64,000 nucleotides of DNA. Source: CAYNZP01 sp964401835 (GTDB lineage: Bacteria; Planctomycetota; Phycisphaerae; SM23-33). Under the pieces are notes generated by a model. The model made no database searches. It was not told where the DNA came from and was given only the letters and a program-made list of their open reading frames with translations. Below are positions 1 to 7,987 of the stretch, one piece after another. A program made the position numbers and the translations under genes. The DNA lies in assembly GCA_964401835.1 (NCBI GenBank), contig CAYNZP010000011.1:34060-98059 (forward strand), written 5' to 3'. Each line of letters starts with the position of its first letter. Within the stretch, counting starts at the first letter, position 1.

Positions 1-592
1 GCAATGCTTGAAATTTCCCCAAAAAACCATAGGGGTCTAATTCTTTCTTTATTGGGATTACAAGAACATCTCTTCCTAAAGCAATCCCAACCTCTTGTCC
101 AGTCCAATTGCTTTCCTTAAAGCCGGGGGTAAGAATTGCAGCGAAAGCGTCCATAGAAAACAAAGCTCTCTCAATTTCGATTTCCCATTCGCGCGTAGGT
201 TCGATGTCTGAATGAGCAACGAAGCCTGATATACCATATGTTAATAATTGTTTTTGTAGTTTTGCCGTCTTAACTTTAAAAGCTGAAATATGGCTCAAGA
301 AAAGTTTAAAATGCCCTGGCTTCCAAAAAGTGCTTTCGGACAAGTCCAAATCTTTTGATACTGTATATCCATGTTCGATATCAAGTTCATCGGCTATTTT
401 AATAATTGTTCCAGGAGGAACATCAGCCAATAACTCTTTTGTATATACCCACTTACTATTTGCATCGGATGTTTCTTTTTTACAATTTACGCCATGACCT
501 GATAAATAGACATTGATGTCAACATAGGTCATCTTGGCCTGCAATTTTCGGCCTATGGTATCGATCAAGTTGAATCTATCTATTTGTCTCAT
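1..592 (-). CDS. TIR-domain protein, C-terminus cut by window edge
   Basis: This reading frame starts at the ATG at 592-590 and stays open to the left edge, giving 197 residues. Residues from about 93 form a TIR domain: FKLFLSHIS opens the first strand, GISGFVAHSDIEP follows, and NWTGQEVG carries the Glu (E167) at the position of the catalytic glutamate of NAD-consuming bacterial TIRs. Residues 1-85 are a separate N-terminal module (RFNLIDTIGRKLQ, WVYTKELLADVPPG) that I cannot assign. TIR proteins of this build are usually cytosolic antiviral effectors that degrade NAD+ or make signal nucleotides; that role is inferred here. The coding sequence is AT-rich compared with the next gene. Any partner genes lie outside the window. 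Confidence 0.8.
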   Translation of the reverse strand, partial: MRQIDRFNLIDTIGRKLQAKMTYVDINVYLSGHGVNCKKETSDANSKWVYTKELLADVPPGTIIKIADELDIEHGYTVSKDLDLSESTFWKPGHFKLFLSHISAFKVKTAKLQKQLLTYGISGFVAHSDIEPTREWEIEIERALFSMDAFAAILTPGFKESNWTGQEVGIALGRDVLVIPIKKELDPYGFLGKFQAL

Positions 593-631
593 TTAATTCT
601 TTTAAGAAGCTGTAGGTATCTTTTTTAGTCT

Positions 632-707
632 GTAGGGTGGGTTTTGCCACCCACAGATTTATGTTATTGTCTGATATTATTCGCGTGGGTGCAAGCACCC
701 ACCCTAC
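632..707. repeat. Intergenic inverted repeat with GTAGGGTGGG ends
   Basis: GTAGGGTGGG at 632-641 is matched perfectly in inverted orientation by CCCACCCTAC at 698-707. Each arm also folds into its own small hairpin (GGGTGGGTTTTGCCACCC, and GTGGGTGCAAGCACCCAC). It fills the gap between the TIR gene and mnmE. It may be a short REP-like or non-autonomous element, or a bidirectional stop signal; there is no T-run to mark a classical terminator. A looser relative is found at 48612-48643. Confidence 0.6.
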
Positions 708-755
708 CAAGACGTAAAAAGCTGAACGCTAATTGCTGAATGCTGAAAGGCTAAA

Positions 756-2180
756 ATGCTTTTTGATACGGAAGACACGATTGCGGCGATATCCACAGCG
801 GCTGGTACAGGCGCGCGGGCGATAGTGCGCGTAAGCGGCCCGGAAGCTTTCAACATAGCAGCGGCTGTCTTCGCCCCGGCTGACGGTGAGCTTGCAGACA
901 TGGCGGGCTTCAGCTCTGCTTCCGGCATCATGCGAACCAACGCCGGAGCTGCCCCCATAGAGCTGCCGGGTGTAGCTTACGTCTTTCGCGCACCGAGAAG
1001 CTTTACACGGGACGACGTTGTAGAGCTTCACATACCCGGAGCGGCAGCTGCCGCTACTGCCCTGCTGGCTTCGCTGACGGCGGCTGGTGCTAGGCAGGCG
1101 AGGCCGGGCGAATTCACCGCGCGGGCGTTTTTCTCCGGCCGGATAGACCTTTCGGCGGCAGAGGCGGTGGCGGACATAATAAACGCAGCCGACGACGCGC
1201 ACCTGCGCTCGGCAGTGGCGGCGCTGGGAGGCGAGGTTTACCGTCTGTGCAGCGGCGCCAGCGAGCAGCTCACCGAGGCACTGGCCAACGTCGAAGCTTC
1301 GATAGACATGGCAGAAGAAGATATCCAGTTCGCCACGCCGGCAGCGCTGGCTGCGCAACTGCACGAACTTTCCGCGAAACTGTGCGGCATAGCCCAAAAA
1401 GCGGCCAGCATGCCCGACAAGGCCCAGCTGCCCTGCGTCGCCATCGCGGGCAGGCCCAACGTCGGTAAAAGTTCGCTGCTAAACGCGCTGAGCGGAACCG
1501 ACCGTGCGATTGTCTCGGCCCTGGCTGGAACGACGCGCGATGTCCTGACAGCTACGATGAACTTCGCCGACGGCTCGGCGGCTGTGCTGCAGGACGTAGC
1601 CGGCTTTATCGAGCCAGACAGCGAGATAGCCGCAGCTGCCGATAGCGCCGCGCGGCAGGCGGTTACCGCGGCCGACGTGATAGTTTTCGTGGTCGATATC
1701 TCGGAAAAAAGCTTCGAAGCAGACGCCCAGTTGCTCGCGCAGGTCCGCTCGACAAACCGTCGCTGCCCGCTGGAATTACTAGCCAACAAAACTGACCAGG
1801 TGAAAATTTCGCAAATTCAAAAAAAAATAGATGGCTTGGAAAAGGACATGCAACTGGCGGCTATGGGGGTTTCCTGCGAAAGCGGAGCGGGTTTGGACGA
1901 GTTCAAAACCACCCTCGAGCAGCGTCTCGGCCTGCACGCCGAGCGAAGCGGGGTTGCCCTTGGGCTGCACGAGCGTCAGAAAAACTGCCTTATTTCCGCG
2001 TCCCAGGCGTCCAAACGCGCGGCTGAGCTCTTGCAAAACTGCGTCCAAGTGGCTGATTCGGCGGAACTTGTAGCTATCGAGCTGCGGGCGGCGTTATCTC
2101 AAATCGGCCTAATAAGCGGACAGGTTGTCACAGAAGACATACTGGGCAGTATTTTTTCCCGCTTCTGCGTGGGAAAATAA
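756..2180 (+). CDS. mnmE: tRNA uridine-5-carboxymethylaminomethyl modification GTPase MnmE
   Basis: This 474-residue protein has the full length of the family. MnmE works with MnmG to install the cmnm5 or nm5 group on U34 of tRNAs read at the wobble position. The N-terminal TrmE domain begins with DTEDTIAAISTAAGTGA. The G domain has the P-loop GRPNVGKSSLLN, the switch I GTTRD and NKTD for guanine recognition. The C-terminus is FCVGK, whose Cys is conserved. The G3 motif reads DVAGF rather than the usual DTAGL, a small oddity; the following Glu is retained. The ATG at 756 has AAGG just upstream. Its partner mnmG is at 49665, about 48 kb away. Confidence 0.96.
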   Translation: MLFDTEDTIAAISTAAGTGARAIVRVSGPEAFNIAAAVFAPADGELADMAGFSSASGIMRTNAGAAPIELPGVAYVFRAPRSFTRDDVVELHIPGAAAAATALLASLTAAGARQARPGEFTARAFFSGRIDLSAAEAVADIINAADDAHLRSAVAALGGEVYRLCSGASEQLTEALANVEASIDMAEEDIQFATPAALAAQLHELSAKLCGIAQKAASMPDKAQLPCVAIAGRPNVGKSSLLNALSGTDRAIVSALAGTTRDVLTATMNFADGSAAVLQDVAGFIEPDSEIAAAADSAARQAVTAADVIVFVVDISEKSFEADAQLLAQVRSTNRRCPLELLANKTDQVKISQIQKKIDGLEKDMQLAAMGVSCESGAGLDEFKTTLEQRLGLHAERSGVALGLHERQKNCLISASQASKRAAELLQNCVQVADSAELVAIELRAALSQIGLISGQVVTEDILGSIFSRFCVGK

Positions 2181-2202
2181 CGCACCGGTCGCGCGGGGGC
2201 GG

Positions 2203-2232
2203 TTGTTTGGCGGCACTTGCGGTGAATACAAT
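2203..2232 (+). promoter_or_regulatory. Possible sigma-70 promoter for the YbaK-type gene
   Basis: TTGTTT (2203-2208) is separated by 18 bp from TACAAT (2227-2232), in the 132-bp gap before the deacylase gene. The -10 matches consensus at five of six positions; the -35 is weaker. Confidence 0.3.
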
Positions 2233-2312
2233 GAATTAGAAGAACTTTCCAGGTTCCGGCGTTTGCGCGGAACGGTTAAAACCATATCGGAAATCGTGAA
2301 AGGGGCAACAAA

Positions 2313-2771
2313 ATGAAAGTCGAACAACTTTTACGCGAGAACGGAGTCCCATTTACAGTGCACGAGCACCCGCCGGCATATACCGCCCAGGAAATAGCCG
2401 CCGAGGAACACGTAACCGGCAACATGATCGCAAAGGCTGTCATCGTCAAAGCCGACGATAATTTCGCCATGTGCGTGCTGCCGGCGAGTTACAAGCTGGA
2501 CATGAAAAAAGTCGCCAAGGCCCTCAAGGCCAAGAAGACGCGGCTGGCGGATGAACCAGAGATGGCCAAGATTTTCACGGATACCGAAGTCGGTGCCGAA
2601 CCGCCGTTCGGAAACATTTACCACCTGCCGACAGTGGCCGATAACCATCTGGCGGAATACGAAGAGATAATCTTCCAGGCGGGTTCACACAGACAGGCTA
2701 TCCGGATGAGATTCGAGGACTATAAAAATCTGGCCAAACCGGAAATGGCCGACCTGGGCGTGCACCTGTAA
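2313..2771 (+). CDS. YbaK/ProX-family aminoacyl-tRNA deacylase
   Basis: At 152 residues this is a single YbaK/aminoacyl-tRNA-associated domain. The fold is recognisable from VPFTVHEHPPAYTAQEIA, from NMIAKAVIVKADDNFAM and from the C-terminal half with EPPFGNIYHLPTV and IIFQAGSHRQAIRM. Members hydrolyse mischarged tRNAs such as Ala- or Cys-tRNA(Pro), though many stand-alone members have other substrates. The ATG at 2313 follows an AGGGG ribosome binding site. It is on the same strand as mnmE but may have its own promoter at 2203. The exact substrate cannot be read from sequence. Confidence 0.85.
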   Translation: MKVEQLLRENGVPFTVHEHPPAYTAQEIAAEEHVTGNMIAKAVIVKADDNFAMCVLPASYKLDMKKVAKALKAKKTRLADEPEMAKIFTDTEVGAEPPFGNIYHLPTVADNHLAEYEEIIFQAGSHRQAIRMRFEDYKNLAKPEMADLGVHL

Positions 2772-2812
2772 ACAAAACCGGCTTTCTTATCAGCCGCAAA
2801 CGAAGGTGATGC

Positions 2813-3349
2813 TCATTTATAGATAAGCCGTTCAATTTTGGGAACGGCCCTTAAAAGCTGACTTCCGTGCCTGTCCAAAATGAAAGCCGACAAAATAATT
2901 GCCGGTAAAATGACTCCGATAGTAAAAGCAACAAGTACTTTGACCCTGTATCTATTTATATATTGGACGGGAGATATCTGTCGGGACTGTTTTGCCCGGA
3001 CAAGCCAATAGATTGTCAAAAAAGCTATGGGAAAAAACCACCACGACAAAAAACAAGACCAAAATGCTCTCTGGGCGCATTGATCAGGAGTGTATTCTTT
3101 TTTTGGAGCGGGTTCTTGTGGTTCCGGAAGCTTCAGGATTTCTCTGGCTTGGTCAATATCGTCCGCACTGACAATAAGTCGAATTCCATTTGGATTCAGA
3201 GCATAAAAAGCCTGTGGATAAATGTGACTGACATTCTCGCCGATTATTGTCGCGTCGATGCCGGAAGAGTTCAGCACGGCTTTCATGACGTCAGCGTGCT
3301 GCAATGTGTTTGCAGAAGCTACAACGACTAATTCATCTCTTTGTCCCAC
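2813..3349 (-). CDS. DUF2007-type signal-transducing protein with C-terminal membrane segments
   Basis: The 178-residue product starts at a GTG preceded by a good GGGAGA site. Residues 1-75 match the DUF2007 (putative signal-transducing protein) pattern: ELVVVASANTLQHADVMKAVL, then a GIDATI strand, then GIRLIVSADDIDQAREIL. A proline/lysine-rich linker leads to two hydrophobic segments, around FWSCFLSWWFFPIAFLTIYW and VLVAFTIGVILPAIILSAFI, so the DUF2007 part probably sits on the cytoplasmic face of the membrane. It is the last gene of the hpt-bPH2-DUF2007 run on the minus strand. DUF2007 has no known ligand. Confidence 0.75.
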   Translation of the reverse strand: MGQRDELVVVASANTLQHADVMKAVLNSSGIDATIIGENVSHIYPQAFYALNPNGIRLIVSADDIDQAREILKLPEPQEPAPKKEYTPDQCAQRAFWSCFLSWWFFPIAFLTIYWLVRAKQSRQISPVQYINRYRVKVLVAFTIGVILPAIILSAFILDRHGSQLLRAVPKIERLIYK

Positions 3350-3367
3350 AGCTTATCTCCCCTAATA

Positions 3368-3913
3368 TCAATGTTGCAATTTTGCCTTTTGTATGGCGTC
3401 GGTGGCTATATTATTGACCTGTTCGGGCTGGGAAATGTTCACCCAGTTTACTTCGCAAATCTTGCCTTCCTGCATCTCGAAGAACAGGCTGCCCAGGCCC
3501 AGATACCCCTCAGCCCGGCCCGCGATTGGCATCGTCTGGTTTATATTTTTAAGTGGACACTGCGATATATCAACGTGCACCAGCCCGCGCAGCCTCATCA
3601 CGCGGCGGTTGGTCAAAATATAAAGCCGCCCCATCCATTGAAAGCTCGCAACGACCAGCCGGGCACACAAGGCAGCCAGGCAGATTGCGAAGATCATGTT
3701 TACGCCATCGGTCTGGAAAAGCAGTTCGCCAGCAAAGAAGACGACCGCTGCCGCAACGCCAACGATGGTCAGAATCGGCAGCGATATGAGTAGCACAAAC
3801 CACGGGCTTGGCTTCATCGCGAGAATAACTATCTCGCCTTCCTGAAGCACGCCTTCGGGTACGAGGCTTTCGGTGGCTACCGAAGTACTAGCTGGATCAG
3901 CTGACGGGCTCAT
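3368..3913 (-). CDS. Bacterial PH (bPH2/DUF304) domain membrane protein
   Basis: This 181-residue protein begins with a polar 30-residue stretch. Two hydrophobic segments follow (WFVLLISLPILTIVGVAAAV and MIFAICLAALCARLVV), then a bPH2 domain marked by LYILTNRRVMRLRGLVHVDI. The tail repeats the beta-rich pattern GLGSLFFEMQEGKICEVNWV. Such proteins are bitopic or polytopic inner-membrane proteins of unknown role. Its start overlaps the hpt stop by 4 bp (ATGA type), so the two genes should be translationally coupled. Confidence 0.8.
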   Translation of the reverse strand: MSPSADPASTSVATESLVPEGVLQEGEIVILAMKPSPWFVLLISLPILTIVGVAAAVVFFAGELLFQTDGVNMIFAICLAALCARLVVASFQWMGRLYILTNRRVMRLRGLVHVDISQCPLKNINQTMPIAGRAEGYLGLGSLFFEMQEGKICEVNWVNISQPEQVNNIATDAIQKAKLQH

Positions 3914-4497
3914 TGCCGGCCTCCAATAATTTTCCTATCCGGGACGCAAACATCCGGCAGGTTGCGATACAGGTTGTTAAAGTCCAGGCCATAACCAACG
4001 ACAAACTCGTTTTCTATATCGAAGCCTATAAAATCCGCGTCCATCCTTTCGGGCAAATCCGGCCGCTGCTTCTTTAATAATACGCACGTCCGCACTCTGG
4101 CGGGTTTGCGGGCACTGACAAAATCCACCAGGGCGCCCAGCGTAGCTCCGCTATCGAGTATATCGTCAACGATGAGTATGTCTCGCCCGACGATGCCGAC
4201 GGTCTCCAACAGTGGGATTTTAAATTTCGGGCCCTGGCTGACAGTAGAAGCGCCCGGGTAAGAGCTTACCGAAACAACGTCGATTCGCATCATCAACGGC
4301 AGGTGTCGGATAAGGTCGGCAAGGAATATCACAGAACCCGTAAGAACGGGCAGGATCATGACTTCGTTGTCCTTGTAGCAATGGCTGATATCGCGGGCCA
4401 GCTCTTTAACACGAGCAGCGATGCGGTCACGGGAAATAATTATCCGCGAGACATTTTTTTGAACAAATTCCTTATTTGCGGCGTCTAAGTTGTGCAT
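3910..4497 (-). CDS. hpt: Hypoxanthine (purine) phosphoribosyltransferase
   Basis: The 195 residues match the HGPRT family of purine salvage, which converts hypoxanthine or guanine and PRPP to IMP or GMP. The PRPP-binding loop is DILIVDDILDSGATL. The upstream substrate strand reads IDVVSVSSYPGAS, with the flexible loop after it, and DADFIGFDIENEFVVGYGLD is the typical C-terminal purine-contacting region. Its stop overlaps the downstream bPH2 start. The 244-bp gap to the divergent gene at 4775 must hold its promoter; I see no convincing consensus. Confidence 0.93.
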   Translation of the reverse strand: MHNLDAANKEFVQKNVSRIIISRDRIAARVKELARDISHCYKDNEVMILPVLTGSVIFLADLIRHLPLMMRIDVVSVSSYPGASTVSQGPKFKIPLLETVGIVGRDILIVDDILDSGATLGALVDFVSARKPARVRTCVLLKKQRPDLPERMDADFIGFDIENEFVVGYGLDFNNLYRNLPDVCVPDRKIIGGRQ

Positions 4498-4774
4498 GAG
4501 GCGTTTCCCAAACGGTAAGCTTAATTAAATCCTACACCTATACAATCAGGAATGCAATTGTGGGGAATTTACCTATGGGGGCACGATAAAAGTGCTTTTT
4601 ACGTTTTTATTACAAACGAAATTATCAGGGAATTGTCTTAGCTATTCATTGTAGGGGGCGAATCCGGAAAAATATGCCTTGAATTCGGACATGCAAAAAG
4701 GATAGATTGCTTATTCTCAACTTATGTTTTGCGGGATTTAAATGGGTTACGAACATTCCTCCAAGGAGAAAACA

Positions 4775-6640
4775 ATGCGCATAGTTATGACTGCCGTTTG
4801 CCTGCTCTCACTGATTCTATTTCCCTGGATTACTTCTGCTCAGGAAAATGGCAGCCCGGAAGCTGCCACACTGCCAGCAGTTGAGCCCGTAACCAGTCAT
4901 ATCCCCGCCGGGGCTATGGGATTTTTTGTCATCAACAACATCCAGGCAACCACAAGCAATTTCGATGCCTATCTCGATCGTATCGGTCTTAGTGAGATGA
5001 CCCAAACCATGATGCCGACCGGCTCGCTGGATATGATAAAGATGCTGACCTTCCTAGGAGAAGGCTTCAATCCAAACGGCGGCCTGGCGGCGGTCATGCT
5101 GGACCCGCACCAGTTTGGAGTGGACTTACTTGCCATGATGGGCCTGTCCGATGGCGAGCCCGCCGGCGAAGTCAAGCTGCCATTTATCATTCTGGTTCCC
5201 GGCAGCAGCGTTGAGGAAGTTTTCGGCTTCTACCCGATAACTGAAGATGGTAAATACAAAACGGTTCAGCTGCGCATGGGCGAAATGATAACTTCTCAAT
5301 GCGGCAGCTACGTCGCACTGAGCCCAACAGCCGAAGCACTGGACGCATTTTTGTTGGCCGAGAGGAAAGTAGATTTAAACACGGACAAGTCAGCCCTCAT
5401 CACACGCAGCGATTTCGCGCTCCAAATTAACATGAAAATCGCCACCCCCATTATCACAAAGATGATGGACAAGAACCTGGAAAAAGCAATGGCTACGTCC
5501 GCCCCGGCTGAGGTGGAAACTGTAAAAGAACTCTCCTCGAAATCGATGAAAACGTACATGGAAATGTACAAAAACATTCTCGCCCAGATAAATGAAGTTA
5601 CCTGTGGTCTGCAACTTGGCGAGACAGGCCTTATCGGCGAAGAAATCGTGGACTTCGATCCGCAAAGCCAGGCCGGAAAAGTTCTCGCCGCCTTTAAGCC
5701 CGTCTCTGCACCAACCCTTGACCGCGTGCCGAACATCGGCTACGTGTTGGCTGCATCAGCTATCGATTCCCCAAGTGAGGCGAATACAGATCTGACGACG
5801 GACATGATTGATAATTTCCTGGCCTCAGAAACCTTCGCTAATGTAGATGACGAAACAAAGGCAGCGCTAAAAGACCTGTCGCTTCAGCTTGACGACCAGA
5901 TCACCAATGCCCAGTTGGTTATCGGCGGAGCTCCAGAGGGCAGCGGCGTGCTGGGGATATCCTGTGTAATGGATTGCAAGGACTCAGCCAAGGTCAAGGA
6001 ACTGCTTTCCAGCTCAGCCGGCCTGAGCGAGACTCTCATCAAGGCAATGTGCGAAGATGAGCAATTCCAGCAGCTTGGCATCTCTTATGCTAAGGACGTT
6101 GACAAGATCGGCGAAATCGCTGTCGATGCAATAAATATTACTCACCCGGAACTGGATGAACTCGAGCAGGAAAAACGTGAGCAGTTGAAGAATATTTTGG
6201 GAAGCGACACGTTTACCGCTTATATAGCCGCTACCGATGAAAAACATGTTGTTGTAACCTTCGGTGGAGCAAAAGCGTATCTGGCAGAGGCTGTCAAAGC
6301 AGCCGGCGGTAGCGAGAACATCCTCGCAAGCGAATCGGCGTCAGAGGCAATGAAGCATATGCCCAAAAACGCATCCGGCGTGGTGCTGCTCAATGTCCCC
6401 AACCTTCTGGAACTCGCCTCGAAAGTCCAGGAAGCGTCAGATCAGCCGACCATGGGCCTTCCGAAGTTGACCAGCCAGGCGCCTATTACCATCGGCGCCG
6501 GAATATCAGGCTCGCAAGGGCACGTCGTAGCCTACGTGCCGAATGAACTCATAGAAGAACTCGTCCAGCTTGGAATGAGCATGGCAAGGCCTCAAACCCA
6601 GCCGACCCAGCCGCAGGAAGACAACGGCGAAGAGTTTTAG
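4775..6640 (+). CDS. Large secreted or periplasmic protein of unknown function
   Basis: The start is the ATG at 4775 (AAGGAG at 4763-4768), not the in-frame ATG at 4742, because MRIVMTAVCLLSLILFPW then forms a proper signal peptide ending near SAQ. The mature protein, about 600 residues, is rich in Ala, Glu and Asp and has no cysteine-rich or catalytic motif that I recognise. The part after the signal (IPAGAMGFFVINN, then an alpha/beta alternation) recalls DUF3352-like extracytoplasmic proteins, but the match is only by eye. The C-terminus is a Gln/Pro/Glu tail. It is a single-gene unit ended by the hairpin at 6668. Confidence 0.75.
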   Translation: MRIVMTAVCLLSLILFPWITSAQENGSPEAATLPAVEPVTSHIPAGAMGFFVINNIQATTSNFDAYLDRIGLSEMTQTMMPTGSLDMIKMLTFLGEGFNPNGGLAAVMLDPHQFGVDLLAMMGLSDGEPAGEVKLPFIILVPGSSVEEVFGFYPITEDGKYKTVQLRMGEMITSQCGSYVALSPTAEALDAFLLAERKVDLNTDKSALITRSDFALQINMKIATPIITKMMDKNLEKAMATSAPAEVETVKELSSKSMKTYMEMYKNILAQINEVTCGLQLGETGLIGEEIVDFDPQSQAGKVLAAFKPVSAPTLDRVPNIGYVLAASAIDSPSEANTDLTTDMIDNFLASETFANVDDETKAALKDLSLQLDDQITNAQLVIGGAPEGSGVLGISCVMDCKDSAKVKELLSSSAGLSETLIKAMCEDEQFQQLGISYAKDVDKIGEIAVDAINITHPELDELEQEKREQLKNILGSDTFTAYIAATDEKHVVVTFGGAKAYLAEAVKAAGGSENILASESASEAMKHMPKNASGVVLLNVPNLLELASKVQEASDQPTMGLPKLTSQAPITIGAGISGSQGHVVAYVPNELIEELVQLGMSMARPQTQPTQPQEDNGEEF

Positions 6641-6667
6641 CAATAAGCAATCAGTGATGATTGAAAT

Positions 6668-6705
6668 AAAAAGCGGCGGCCCGGCAATTCAGGTCGCCGC
6701 TTTTC
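6668..6705. terminator. Bidirectional intrinsic terminator
   Basis: GCGGCG (6673-6678) pairs with CGCCGC (6695-6700), flanked by an A-run on the left and TTTTCTT on the right. It lies between two convergent genes ending at 6640 and 6736 and could serve both. Confidence 0.8.
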
Positions 6706-6735
6706 TTATGGAGTTTTTTAAAGAGCCCCTTAAAA

Positions 6736-7236
6736 CTATTTCAGTCTTTTGTACAAGTCTTTCAAAAAGCCCTTCCTGACATTTTTGGGGATGTAATCCA
6801 GCGTCGGTTCGACAGCTTTATCAGTCATGAAATCCTCAACGGCATGCGTTCCTATCGGGCCGAACTTTATCAGCTTCTTGGCGTTTACCTCCGCCTGCTC
6901 GAGCCTTCCGCCAGCCATATCGAGGACATAGTTCACGACGAAATGATATAAGTCAGCAGTTGTGGGGTTTTCCATCTGTTCGGCCGACGCTTCAGCCTCG
7001 CCGCCGGTTTCGGCGATAAGGTCGTGCTCGGATTCCATAAGCTCTTTAATCTTTTCCGCTCGCTGACGTTCTTCTGCCTCATCAATCGGCGCCAATGGAA
7101 CCAACTCGTCTTCGGAAACTGGAGCGGGGATATAGCTGCTCTGGTCGCAATATGGACACTTGCCGCGTCGACCGCCTGCGCTATCAGGTGCCTGGACATT
7201 CTTATGACAGTGCTCGCATCGGAACGTAATACTCAT
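6736..7236 (-). CDS. Zinc-ribbon protein of unknown function
   Basis: This 166-residue protein opens with a zinc ribbon (FRCEHCHKN then RRGKCPYCDQ), a header common on planctomycete hypothetical proteins. An acidic linker follows, rich in Glu/Ala (EEAEERQRAEKIKELMES), then a helical C-terminal domain with YHFVVNYVLDMAGGRLEQAE. There is no signal peptide, so it is probably cytosolic. It follows yjbQ with a 2-bp gap and is likely cotranscribed with it. Confidence 0.65.
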   Translation of the reverse strand: MSITFRCEHCHKNVQAPDSAGGRRGKCPYCDQSSYIPAPVSEDELVPLAPIDEAEERQRAEKIKELMESEHDLIAETGGEAEASAEQMENPTTADLYHFVVNYVLDMAGGRLEQAEVNAKKLIKFGPIGTHAVEDFMTDKAVEPTLDYIPKNVRKGFLKDLYKRLK

Positions 7237-7238
7237 GG

Positions 7239-7652
7239 CTATTCTCCCATTGCTTTAATCACCAACCGTTTCGGACGCTGGCCATCGAACTCGGCATAGT
7301 AAACCTGCTGCCACGGGCCCAGGTCGAGCTGGCCCTTCGTTATCGGCAAAATCACCTGATGGTGAACGAGAAGGTTTTTCAGATGCGAATCGCCGTTAGT
7401 CTCGCCCGTTCGATGATGGCGATAGTCGTCGCGGTAAGGCGCCAACCCCTCCAGCCATTCATCAATATCCGCCAGCAGTCCGCTCTCGGCGTCGTTTACG
7501 AAAACGCCGGCGGTAATGTGCATCGCCGAGACCAGAACCATCCCCTCCGCAATACCGGAGGAGGACACCACCTGCTCGACCTCATCGGTTATAAGAACGT
7601 ATTCGCGGTGTTTTTTGGTGTTGATCGTCAGATACTTTGTGTTCGACTTCAT
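7239..7652 (-). CDS. yjbQ: YjbQ/UPF0047 family protein (secondary thiamine-phosphate synthase type)
   Basis: The 137 residues cover the whole YjbQ family. Recognisable blocks are LVSAMHITAGVFVNDAESGL, the H-rich segment YRHHRTGETNGDSHLKN, and the terminal LGPWQQVYYAEFDGQRPKR with the GxWQ signature. Members have a weak thiamine-phosphate synthase activity in vitro, but their physiological role is unsettled. It sits between a small membrane protein (7677) and a zinc-ribbon protein (6736), all on the minus strand with short gaps. ThiL, a true thiamine enzyme, is 5 kb away in another operon. Confidence 0.9.
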   Translation of the reverse strand: MKSNTKYLTINTKKHREYVLITDEVEQVVSSSGIAEGMVLVSAMHITAGVFVNDAESGLLADIDEWLEGLAPYRDDYRHHRTGETNGDSHLKNLLVHHQVILPITKGQLDLGPWQQVYYAEFDGQRPKRLVIKAMGE

Positions 7653-7676
7653 GTTGATCCCTTATTGACAAAAAAA

Positions 7677-7862
7677 CTAGATCCTTCGCAGTATGAACCC
7701 GATTATCAGCAGAATAAGCCCGGCCAGAACAATCGCACCAGCATAATGCCACGCAAGAGTGATAAGCAGTTTGATAAGCACGAGTAAAATGCCGAAAGCA
7801 AGCACCCCGCCACCTACCATACTCAACGTTATTCCAGCACTAAGCCGCTGATTGCGATTCAT
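7677..7862 (-). CDS. Small two-helix membrane protein
   Basis: This 61-residue peptide has two predicted membrane helices, around LSMVGGGVLAFGILLVLIKL and GAIVLAGLILLIIGFILRRI, with a basic C-terminus (RRI). An AGGGGAAG ribosome binding site precedes the ATG, which supports translation. It heads the small minus-strand group with yjbQ. The function is unknown. Confidence 0.6.
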   Translation of the reverse strand: MNRNQRLSAGITLSMVGGGVLAFGILLVLIKLLITLAWHYAGAIVLAGLILLIIGFILRRI

Positions 7863-7987
7863 AATCTTCCCCTGAATTTGCTAACCGTTAATATTCTAAG
7901 ACTTTTTAAGTTGCAATGTTACCATTATGATAAAAATGTTGGAGCAAAGAGCCTATCCATATTTTAAGGATTTGAGGTAAATAAAAC

